Shown here piece after piece: positions 17,631-28,400 of a stretch of 64,000 nt of DNA (position 1 is the first letter of the stretch; each line of letters starts with the position of its first letter). Under the pieces are notes generated by a model that searched no databases, was not told the DNA's origin, and saw nothing but the letters and a program-made list of their open reading frames with translations. Made by a program: the position numbers and the translations under genes. Source of the stretch: JBDXHU01 sp039989475 (GTDB lineage: Bacteria > Pseudomonadota > Gammaproteobacteria > Pseudomonadales > Halieaceae); NCBI GenBank assembly GCA_039989475.1, contig JBDXHU010000006.1, positions 124,001-188,000 on the forward strand, given 5' to 3'.

Positions 17631-17750
17631 GATTACCTTGAGATAAAACGCGTAGTCGCGAGGATCATAGAAACACGCCGTACGGTTGTTCCCATGTTGA
17701 ATGACATGGTGAGAGCATCCCGGTACGAAGAGTCGCGGTAATCTGGCCAT
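17610..17750 (-). pseudogene. REP-associated tyrosine transposase (RAYT, Y1_Tnp family), N-terminal fragment
   Basis: Reading the minus strand from the ATG at 17750 gives MARLPRLFVPGCSHHVIQ, then HGNNRTACFYDPRDYAFYL, the conserved start of IS200-like/REP-associated tyrosine transposases. The similarity stops after about 38 codons, exactly at the GGGGTCAGAGTAA-type repeat, and the frame ends at 17610. Family members are about 200 residues or more and need the later HUH and tyrosine motifs, so this remnant cannot be active. It is not long enough to show up in routine gene calling. It marks past REP/RAYT activity between the lipoprotein gene and the toxin locus. Confidence 0.8.
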
Positions 17751-17810
17751 GCTGCCTTCCCTGATTGCATGAAGAGTTCGTCGATAATGAATTAACCTTA
17801 GTCGGCAGAA

Positions 17811-17846
17811 GGGAGATGTTCAAGGAGTCTGACCCCTTGATCTCCC
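17811..17846. repeat. Nested hairpin, REP-like
   Basis: GGGAGAT (17811-17817) pairs with ATCTCCC (17840-17846), and CAAGG (17821-17825) with CCTTG (17835-17839). The loop contains GTCTGACC, a part of the same motif as the nearby 13-base inverted repeat. It lies 27 bases past the end of the probable immunity gene and could also act as its terminator. Confidence 0.55.
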
Positions 17847-17873
17847 TAAAGAGTAACTTTCGAAGTCACATCT

Positions 17874-18401
17874 TTATACGCCTTGATTCGGCCAACAGTA
17901 GATCTCCGCCGTTATAACCTCCTTCGGCATCATAATTGGCCACATGAGCTCTGGAACTAGCAGACTAGTAACCAGAATGCTATCTCCTGATTCAAACAAA
18001 ATTTGCGAATAGAAATAGCTATCCCAAGGAAACCATCGCAACTGATTCTCGAGTTTCGAATACGTAACTACTGTACTCACTCTTTCAATATCCCGAACAC
18101 TATAGTGTCGCTCCCCCTTGCCCTCATCAAACACGATCAATCTATTCTTTTCATCAAATGACAATGTTTTCCGTTTGCTAACCGACCAGTACCTAATATG
18201 AAGGATTGAATGCACGACAAAAACGGGTACAAACAAAAAAAGTGCACCCTTAATCGCAAAACCTACTGACTCGACTCCAAACGAATAATAAAAAATCAGG
18301 GGCATTAACCACAACAATGACGCAGGGAAGATGATTGTCCATGCCTGCTTAAAATGATTGCTCAGCGTCGCTTGATACACATACACTTTTTTTGTCTTCA
18401 T
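17874..18401 (-). CDS. Two-helix membrane protein, probable immunity protein of the RHS toxin
   Basis: A 175-residue protein with two transmembrane helices in the first 75 residues (AWTIIFPASLLWLMPLIFYY and KGALFLFVPVFVVHSILHI), then a roughly 100-residue beta-rich cytosolic tail (KTLSFDEKNRLIVFDEGKGE, RDIERVSTVVTY) that resembles small PH-like domains of the YcxB type. No enzyme motif. The gene is AT-rich like the 3' end of the toxin gene and lies 166 bases after it on the same strand, the standard position of an immunity gene. The toxin tip has hydrophobic, glycine-rich segments, so a membrane-located protector is plausible. This assignment is inference from position and topology. Confidence 0.6.
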   Translation of the reverse strand: MKTKKVYVYQATLSNHFKQAWTIIFPASLLWLMPLIFYYSFGVESVGFAIKGALFLFVPVFVVHSILHIRYWSVSKRKTLSFDEKNRLIVFDEGKGERHYSVRDIERVSTVVTYSKLENQLRWFPWDSYFYSQILFESGDSILVTSLLVPELMWPIMMPKEVITAEIYCWPNQGV

Positions 18402-18567
18402 CTGTCGCCAGTGGAATAAGCTTATCAGGTCGAACCTGCGGAGGATTCATTGCTTTCCTAAACCCACTTCAAATATAGGGATGTTGAAAGCAAAATTATT
18501 CTCGTGAATATCCAGTAAGATAGGGCTACTCGCCGAGATATTTTCACCCATGCATCAATCCCAGATA

Positions 18568-19402
18568 TTAGAACTTTTTCGCAAATACCCTATTGATCTT
18601 ATTAGAATTAATAAAGTTAGAGGTCTTTATTAGTTCTCTTCCAACTGGAGCAGCTACATGTTCATAAACTTGCTCCGATGCAAACCAACTAACACCCACT
18701 ATGGCTGCCGCTCCTCCCATCTGAGCTGCTGTCAATGCCAGAACTGCTACGGTGCCAGTATGCCTATATATAAACTTGCCTTCAGAGAGACTCCCGTTGT
18801 GATACATATACGCATCAAAAATTCCGTTGGCGCCGGTTATCAAAAAACCTGCCCCACCTGCTAGCTCATTTACTCTAACCAATTCTAACTGCGTTAGTTG
18901 CGCTGCCCGAACAAGCTCGGCAGGAGTGAATTGGTTTCCTCTAAACACAAGATTCCAGAAATGCCCGTCGTTAGCCTTCACTAAGCCACTTGATTGTAGC
19001 GCTCTGGCCTCTTCCGTAAGTATTACCATGGAATTGCTCAATTGGCCAGTCACAGCTAATCCAGCGGCAAAAAGTTCGGCTCTTCTGTTCGTTTCTCCAA
19101 CCTGATTCCCGGAATCAGCAATGAATGAGGAATTTGATGCCCCCGGATTAAGAGATGAAGAGTTGCTACCGCCAGCAATCCATTTCTGCAAAAACGGCGA
19201 ATTCTCCACAGTCCTGGAGTTGTCCTTGAAGAACCCCCAGTGCAAGACCCCAGGATATCCGAGACCTGCATCGTCATAACCGACCATAGGTTGCCTTATG
19301 GTATGCAAATCGTTATTGCAAATGATCACGCATGAAGTGACCGAGCTTGAATTACCTCTACCTTGTGCCGCCGCGTACTCATCCTCATCGATCAGCGCCT
19401 GG
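18568..19402 (-). other. Variable C-terminal toxin domain of the RHS protein
   Basis: About 277 residues after the RHS core junction (VDPSGY). The DNA is visibly AT-richer than the rest of the gene, as expected for an exchanged tip. I recognise no toxin family. Near the end are glycine-rich hydrophobic stretches (GGAGFLITGANGIF and VAVLALTAAQMGGAAAIVGV) that could insert into membranes, then a basic tail (NRVFAKKF). A pore-forming or membrane-acting mode is a guess that fits the membrane-type immunity candidate. Confidence 0.6.
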
Positions 19403-22400
19403 TAGCCACTCGGGTCAACCAGCGCCATCGGGTTATTAAAGACATAGGAATACCGATTAAAACTCTGCGTATAAGTGGGCGCCTGCACAATCGGGTCCGC
19501 ACTCAGGAACCTTCCGAGTGCGGGATCGTAGATACGGCCATTCATGTGAATCAGCCCGAAGTAATCGAGCATCTCGTGGCCGGTATAGCCGCGGTGGGTG
19601 AACTCACGCAGTGCGTCGATCACGCCCACCGGATTATCGACGATGGTCTGCAGATCCGCCTGATCGCGGCGCTGTCCCCAGGGCCCCCAGGCCATGTCGG
19701 ATACTTCAACTCCGGCATCCGTGAGAATGACGTCCACAGAGCCCAGGTGATCGCGCAGGAAGAAAAACCCCTGGGTGCCCTCAATGGAATGAGCCATATC
19801 CCGGTAGGTGGATTCCTGGGCGATGCCTTCAATATTGCGCCGGTACTCGATGGTCTCGGCGCCTAATTCAGAGATGTGAATAATCTCGTAGCCCGCCACG
19901 TAGTAAGTCGTCGTGGTCTTGTCGCCGACCTGTGCGACCTGCTTGAAGCGCTGGCGATCCGGACCGTAAACGAAGCGCAAGGAGTTGCCGTCTTTGTTGA
20001 CGGTATGCGGCTTGTCGAACACGGTGTAGTTGAGGTCACGACTACCGTCAGTGACCATATTGCCGTTGGCATCGTACTGGTAGCTGACGCCGTTCGCGCT
20101 GGTAACCGCATGGGGCCCCGCGCCATTGGCACCGTAGCCGTAGGTGACACCATCGCGTGTCTTGATATTGCCGTTCGGCTCGTAGGTCACAACCGACCCG
20201 GCGCCAACTGCTGACTCCTGCGTAAGGCGGTTTAAGGTGTCGTAGGTATAGTCATGAAGATTGCCATGGCGTTTGTCGTGCAGGGTATCGACATTACCCA
20301 GGCTGTCGTAGGTCAGGGCGACATCTTGGATGTACGTGCCCGACTTCTCAGTGGAGAAATCACTCAGGAATCCCGTCGACGCCTGGAAGGTCGAGTTGAT
20401 CGTGGTCGGGTTCACGCCAGTTGCGAGTTCCAGCACGGTCGCGTTGCCTCGGGCATCCACGCCATTAATCGTGAACCAGGTTTTCTGGCTACTGCCGGAG
20501 GCAATAGCGCTCTCCAGCACGGCGCTGCGGTACCCACTGCCGTTATAGTCGTACTCTACCCCCGCTACTTCTTCGCCGGGACCGCCGTAGACCTGGAAGG
20601 GGCGACCAAATTCGTCGTAGGTGTAGGTCTGACTGATCGGCACCAGCCCTCCGATGGTGAAGGTCTCAGTGCTTTGCCGACCGTAGGAATCGTACGTGAA
20701 ATCGACCGTGTAGGTCTCCGTGGTCACGTAGCGATCAGTGTGAGCAATACGTGTGAGACGCCATGGCGCACCAGGACCACCATAGGTCCACAAGGTATCC
20801 GAGAGCAGGGTGCCGGTGGCGGACCGGTCCCAGCGCTTGACCAGGCGGCCGATGTTGTCGTACTCAAACTCGGTGTACCTGCCATTGGCAGTGATTTGTT
20901 TGATGACCTCCCCGAAGGCGTTGTACTCGTAGGTCCAATTGCCCTTGTCGGGGTCAGTGATAGACAACTTGCGTCCGAGATTGTCGTAGGTCATGGCACT
21001 GACGGCGACGTCTGCACCTGTGGTTACCGTGGTGGTGAGCAGGTTGCCGGCGGCATCGTAACCATAATCGATACTGCCGCCTTCATCCGTGGCGCGCACC
21101 AGTTCGCCGCGGCTGTTGCGGGTTTCGCCACTCTCCTGGCCCTGGTCATTGAAAACAGTCTGGGTAAAACCGCTATAGACATAACTGGTGGTCGCACTAT
21201 TCGCGGCAGTCGCCGAGCTTATGCGCCCAAGTTGGTCGACGGCAAAGCTGTTCAGCGGCCCCGAAGCACCGTTGAATGGCTCGCTGAGTGAGGTCAGATC
21301 GCCCTTGTCATCAAAGGTCTGGGTGACCCGGTTGTAACCGCCGGCGAAGCCGTTTTCGGCGCGGCCGACTTCCCGGCCCAGGGCATCGAAACAGGCAACG
21401 TTTTCACTGCCGCCACCATGTGTAGTAATTGCCGCATAGGCTGTGCCTGCCGGACAGCTGGCGTGACTGAAGGCATACGAGGTGCTTGCGTGCGCCCCGG
21501 TGCTGCTGTATTCCAGCGCCAGTCGGCCGAGCGCGCCGTATTGCCGTTCAGTGCGCACACCGAAGGCATCTTCCTCAACCGCCGGTAGGCCGAAGATGCC
21601 ATCGCGCTGTACAACCTCGCGCACGAGCAAGCTGGTTGTGGTATCGAGCGCGACAGACTCCCGGTCAAGGTAGCGCCCCCCCTCATAGGTCCATTCCTGG
21701 GTGCGCAACTGCGGGAGGCTGTTGTTCGGCCCGGCAGTACCGCTGGTCACCGTCTTGGCCCGATTACCGAAAGCATGGTAGCTGTGGGTCGAGAGCAATT
21801 CCCGCGTGTCGGCAGAGGCCAGCAGGCGCTCGGTCTCCAGCAAACCATTGGCATCATAGGTAAACGCCACCTGGCGAACGGTAGCCGTCTCACCCGCACG
21901 CTCGTGGGTAACGGTTGCGCTTTGCAATTGGCCCAGTTCCTGCTGCGCCTCAGAACCGAACTCATTGAGCCTCACTATCGCCGAATCCGCCGTCGTCTGG
22001 GTGCCGGTGAAATACTCGGTACGGGTGTGAGTCAGGTTGCCCCAGGCATCGCGACCGGCACCACCACTGGGATTGTCATTGTCGACCCGCTCCCTGCCCA
22101 GCACCACTTCGTTGCTGTCCGGGTCATAGCTCGTCTTCTCACTGGTCGCAAGATAAGGGCTCCAGATAGCCGCGTTGCTCGCAGAAGTCGGCGCCAGACT
22201 GTAGCTGTTCTCGACCGAACTCAGCAGATTGCCCGTGCTTAGGTCACGGCGCTCCAGCGAGTCGACACGCCCGGTAAACGGGTAGTCCTGGCGATAGCGG
22301 GTGGTGCTTTCAATGTTGCGATGTGCGTCCACCACGGCCATCTCGCGGAAGCCCAGAAAGCCACGGCCAGAGGCCTGGGCCTTGGCGCCTGCGTAGCTAT

Positions 22401-25400
22401 ACGTCTGCCGGGAGACTCCAGCGTTCCCGCTGCCGCTACAAGCCGTCGCAACGCCGGTACTGGTGCTGCATACCGCATCCACCACGTAGATCGGCGCCAG
22501 TACATCAAACAGGGGTGGGCGTTCTGTCGCGCCCGCCGGCCCCTGCACCGCACCGGATGCGGTCCACAGTGCGGCCGATGCGTCATCATCGCGAGTGTAG
22601 GTCGCCGGTACCGTCAGGGGGCTGTAGTCGACCACAACTTCGCGGCCGAGTCCGTTGCTAATGCGGGTGATGCGGTCGCTCGCGGCGAGGCCGGTATCCG
22701 CCAGGCTCGTGCTCAAGTGCTCAGAGCCGACTGCGATGCCGATATCCACGTGATCGGCCACACCATCCCCATTCACATCAAACATCAGGTGGCGGGCGGT
22801 GTCGCCGGTATCTTGTTGATCCAGCAAGGTGACGGCTGCGCTGAATCCGTTCGTGTCGGGCTGCCAGAGGTAGGCCACCAGGGCACCGGTGCCCGCACCG
22901 CCGGTTGGATCGCGCACTATCACCACGTCCCGGTAGCCGTCGCGGTTAACATCGGCGGCATTCAGGGTCTTCGCTTCATCAACGCTAAGGGTGGCAAATG
23001 GCTCGGCCGCAATAAATCCGGCACCGTTATTGAGGCGGTACTTCCAGGCCCCGGTTGCAGTGCTGGTGAGATAGAGCACATCACTGAGGCCATCGCCATT
23101 GAGATCCAGCGTGAGGAGGTCCTCAGCCTCGGCGGTACCACTCAGGTCCGCAGAAAACGTGGGTGCCATGACAACCTTATCGAGCGTGTCATCGATGCTT
23201 GCAGTGACAAAGGCGTGATAGCGGTTCAGGTTGGCACCCGAACAGGTGGGCGTGGGGAATTCCCCTGGTGGAAGCTCGGCCGCTTCATCGCAAAGCTGGC
23301 TCTCTCGGGCAAACAGGTCAACACGCCCATCGCCGTCGAAATCCGCAACCCGGTAATTCGAGTCGATGACCCTGGTGTTGTTGGTTGTCCCATTGAGGAA
23401 ACCAGCCAGTTCCACGTCATAAACATCACTGTTGAGCTCGTAGGCACAGCTCAACCCTGCGGGCCAGCCTGCTGGGCAGGCAGCCGCACGCTGCATGAAG
23501 CGCACCTTGCTGGGTTGGCCGTCCGCTTCGTAGATCAGGTCGGCCAGACCGTCAGCGTTGAGATCGGCAAAGAGTATGCCCGCCCCGCCGGTGCTACCCA
23601 GCGAAATAACCGTCGAATACTCGTGCACCCAGTCAAAATTCGCGGCCGTATGGCCGCGCTCGGTGAGCAGGATCTGCAGGCCGCCGTTGGTATCCACATA
23701 GGCCACATCCTGGGAGCCGTCACCGTTATAATCCAATACGCGCCAGGTCTTGGCCGAGCCACTGAGCAAGGGCACGCCACACGGTGCGGTTGTACAAGCG
23801 GGTACCAGCTTGCCCTGAGCATCGTCAAAGATCGCGACGTGCAGTTCAGGCGTACCCCCATCCGTGGCCCAGACCAGGTCGAGCTTGCCGTCGCCATTCA
23901 GGTCCGCCGGCCTGCCTTTGTTGTAGTCCGCGGTCACGGGATTGTTAACCGGCACAGATGAAGCAAAACTGACGGTGGCAGCAGCCTCACTCCATTCAAA
24001 AGTGGTCGGCTGCAGGCAGTTTACGTTATCGATGCCGCACTCGGTCACCGTTTTCACGCGACTGAAGCCGACGCCGGCTGCAGGTTCGTGATAGTCGAGA
24101 GTGTACTGACGAATGACATTGTCGTCGTTATAGGAGGTAACCTGGTCCAGCCGGTCCCTGAGAACACGGCGATAGCCACCCACAAAACCCGTCACCGGAT
24201 CGGGGCGTTCCACCGTATCATTGGTGTTGTAACTGAAGCTCAGATGCGCTTTGGACACACCTGCGACGTAAGCAAACCGTACTGTTTCCAGCCGGTTTCC
24301 CTCGCTGTCGTACTCATAGACCACTTTGTTGCCTATGCGGTCTTCGAAACGCGCGATGCTCCAACTCAGTACTTTATCGTTGCTACGCACCGGGTTGTCG
24401 CCCGCGTCCAGCTCCGCTTCGTAGGCAAAATGACGGACATCGTTAGTACCATCCTTACCCAAATGGGTGGTGGAGCCATCCTTCGCGGTGATCGTGAAAT
24501 AGTCCGGCGTGCCCGCTATCCCTTCGTGCGCGAAAATACGGCGATAAGAGTCGATTTCAGTGCGGTACTCGGCGCCATCGGCACCTTCAGTGCCATTGAC
24601 CAGGATCAGGCGCTGCCCATTCAGGCAGAAGCGGTCCTGATCGCTGAAAGTGATCGACTGCGCGTTGTTATCGTGCCAGGCGGTCTGGCGGCAGCGCGAG
24701 ATGGAACTCAAACCGGTGAGCGCCATGCCTTTGCCGGCAATGCCATTGCCACCACCGCTGGAGTAGCGGAGGCCCAACCGTGGCGCGACGCCGGCCACAC
24801 CGGGCGCGGTCACGAAGGGAATACTGTAGGAGGCCTGGCCAGCAGGACCCACTGAGAAGGCCCCGTTGATAGCGCCCACAGAATCAGAGGTGGATGAACT
24901 CTCTGCGCCGGGATTAACGGCCGGCGAGGGCGCAGCATTGATCGTGACAGATGAGGGCGGCAGAACCTCCCGCTGGGACACATCAGTGTATGTCAGCCCG
25001 TCCCGACCGGTACAACTCAGGGTCGCCGTGTAGGTGCCAGCGAGGGAAGTCAGGGTTGACTCGCCAGAGGTCCCAAGGTCCTCTTGATTGCCGTTGATGC
25101 ATGTGGTCATGTTCGTCGATGACCAGTGGTAGGTCTGTGGGATGCCTTCATCGACAACTTCGGGTTGCCAGTAGGCATTTACGGTTGGGGCCTCGATCAC
25201 TTCCCGGGTGAATGCAGTACTGGCTTCGGTAGCTTCCAGCCAACCCTCGCAGGTCAGGGTCGACTGGTAGATGCCAACTGGCGTGGTCTCTGTGTAGGAA
25301 CCACTCGTGCCCTTGCTTACGCCGTTGCCGTTGACACAGTCCTTGGCATAGGTGGACTCCCAGAAATAGGTCTGCGGGGTTCCCTCCGCCACGATGGCTG

Positions 25401-28400
25401 GCTCCCAATAGGCGGTGACCGTCGGCGGTTGCGGATAACTAACGGTCCGGGGCGCATAAGATGTGGTCGTACCACCTGTGCCGGTACAGCTAAGCACGGC
25501 GGTGTAGTTACCCACTGCCCCCGGCGTGACTGGCCCTTCGGAGCCGGAGAGCGCGCGTTCAGTGCCACTGCCGCTGACGCAATTAGCGGCCCCGGTGGAA
25601 CTCCAGTGGTAGGTTTGCTCCTGCCCCAGATAGATATCCTGCGGCGTCCAGGCAGAGGTCACCACTGGTGGAGCAGTTGGCGGTGGCAGGGCATTAGTGA
25701 CTGTGAGGGGAATACCCTCTGACTGTCCTTCCCAGCCCCAAACGTCCCGCGCCATGGCGGTGACGGAATAGGTTCCCGGCTCTGCGGTCCAGGTGTAGGT
25801 AAATGGCGCGGTATCGACGGTAGCCAGGGCATAGCCGTTTAAATAGAAAGTGACGCTCTCCAGGTCACCATCGGTATCATCGGCACTGGCCGTCAGCGTC
25901 ACCAGGTCACCTTCTTCCACAGTGGACGGTACCGTCGGCGCGGTTAGTGTCGCCGTCGGTGCGGCATTGGCGACCCCAGTGATGGTGTGGGCAGGCGTTT
26001 CCGCGAATGCATTGCGTGTATCGATTACCCGCGCCTTGATTTCATGGGCGCCCGGGGTCAGCTGCCAGCTTGTTTCGTAGGGATATCCACTGACCTCATC
26101 GTGGAGCACGCCGTCGACGTAGAAGGCGACACCGGTGATATTGTTTTCCGCATCCGTCGCGTTCGCGCTCAGGGTGATGACCGTGCCGTTGATGTTGGTT
26201 GACTGGTCGGCGGGTGTCAGCCCGCTGATTGCGGGCGCGGTATTGACCAGGCCGGTAATGGTGATCGGCTCAGCAGTGCCGGTGGCACCGAGATCGTCGA
26301 CCGCCACCGCCGTGAGCTCGTGTGCGCCCTCGGCAACTGTCCAGCTGGAGTGATAGGGCGCATCGGCGTCACTGTCGACAACAATGCCATCGACCAGGAA
26401 ATCCACCCGTGCAATGGGCGCCGTGGAGGTGATGATGGCTCCCGTGAGGGCCAGCTCTTCACCCTCGACCTGGGTGTCGCCCTGGGGCGCTGCGTTGATC
26501 AAGAGCTGGGGATACATCTGCGCCGGGGGCGGCTGCAGGACTTCAGGTGTCTGCAGCACGGTACGCCCCAAGGCAAAATTGCTGTAGTCACTCGCATCGA
26601 CCAGCATACCCGGCGTCGCCCCAACAACTTGGGTAGGCAGTAGGTAATCCAGGGCATCGCCTAGCCCCAACTCGCCCTGGCTGCCCGCTCCCCAACTCCA
26701 CAGGCTGCCATCCGCCTTCAGTGCAAAGGAATGGGCATAGCCCGCACTGATCCAGACCCAGTCCATGTCAGTGCCAACCCGGGTGGGAACGAGATAGTTC
26801 TCCGTATCCCCATGCCCCAGTGCACCTTTCCAGCCGTAGCCCCAGCTCCAAAGGCTGCCGTCGGCCTTCAGTGCCATTGTGTAGCCCCAGCCCGCGCTGA
26901 CCCAGACCCAGTCAGACGCCGTACCCACCTGGGTCGGCACATACCGGTGGGCGGTATCTCCGTGCCCCAGGCGACCGTAGGAACCCTGACCCCAGGTCCA
27001 CAGGGTGCCGTCAGTCTTGAGCGCCACCGAATAGCTCTCGCCGGCGTCAATCCAGGCCCAGTCTGTATCCGTTGTTATCTGCACAGGGCGCGACTTGTCC
27101 GCTGTGGTGCCGGTGCCCAACTGACCCCTTATGCCCCAACCCCAGCTCCACAGGGTGCCATCGGTCTTCAGCGCCAGGTTGTGGGCACTGCCAGCGCTCA
27201 CCCAGGCCCAGTCCCGGTCGGTATTCACGTAGGCCGGAGTGAGAAAATTCGAATACGTCGAACCCTGGCCCAGCTGAAACTTGTGGTTATAACCCCAGCT
27301 CCACAGGCTGCCATCCCATTTCAGGGCCACCGAGTGGTGCGACCCGGCGGATACCCGGGCCCAGTCATTGGTCGTTCCCACCTGTTGCGGTGCAGACACA
27401 TCCAGCTCATCGCCGTGGCCGAGGCGGCCGTACTGGCCCTCGCCCCAGCTCCACAGGCTGCCATCCAGTTTGATGCCCAGCCCGAAATGTCCACCGGCGG
27501 ACAACCAGGCCCATTCTGCCTCCGACCCGATTTGAGTGGGTAACAACAGGTTGGCGCCACTGCCCTGGCCTGTGGCACGGTAATAGCCCTGGCCCCAGCT
27601 GTAAGCCTGGTTGGAAGTGCCCGAGAAGGTGGTGTCGAGATCACCGGCCACGGCAATCTCTATGGCTTCCGATACGCTGGTTTCACCTAACTGGTCGGTA
27701 ACCACCACGTGCAGGGTGTGGAAGCCGGCAGTCGCAGTCCAGTCTAGCTGGTAGGGTGGCGTCGTCGCGACACCCAGCGATTCCCCGCCGAGGAAGAACT
27801 CGACCTGGCTGATCCTGTAGGTCGCTCCGGTAATCGTTGCATCCAGGCTGACGGTACTACCCAGCACCTCGACAGAGTTAGTGGTTGAGACCTCGGCAGA
27901 TAATTCCGGTATCAATTGCGGCACCTGGAGCGGTACGGGTGCACGCGGCACCGTGACACCCATTGCAAAAAAGCCCGTCTGGCTGGCCTGCACCAACATA
28001 CCGGGTGGTGCATCTACCACCTGTGTCGGTATGTGATACTCCAGTGCATCGCCTTGGCCGAGGTGCCCATAGAGGCCATAACCCCAACTCCAGAGCGTGC
28101 CATCCGCTTTCATGGCGAAGGATTCCTGCGCGCCAGCGCTCACCCACACCCAATCGACTTCTGCACCAACCCGCATCGGCGACAGTTGGTTGACGGTATC
28201 ACCGTGTCCGAGTCGCCCACGGGTGCCCATTCCCCAACTCCACAGGCTGCCGTCGGTCTTGAGCGCCAGGGTGTGATCTGCTCCGGCACTCACCCAGGCC
28301 CAATCTGTATCCGTGCCGACCTGTAAAGGCGCATTCTGTTGCGTGCTATTGCCATGACCGAGGCGACCGGCATAGCCCCAGCCCCAGGTCCACAAACTGC

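Larger units (their letters stand above)
17230..17873. other. Gene-poor stretch with transposase remnant and REP-like hairpins
   Basis: About 640 bases between the lipoprotein gene and the probable immunity gene. It contains the inverted repeat at 17555-17630, the RAYT fragment at 17610-17750 and the nested hairpin at 17811-17846. The 73-codon plus-strand frame at 17302-17523 shows nothing recognisable. Confidence 0.7.

Noticed and set aside
20254..23961. Long plus-strand frames (345 codons at 20254-21291, 546 codons at 22321-23961) opposite the giant gene
   Set aside because: They run antisense to conserved RHS and SpvB coding sequence, have repetitive composition mirroring it, and show no protein motifs or ribosome sites; they are by-products of GC-rich codon use.
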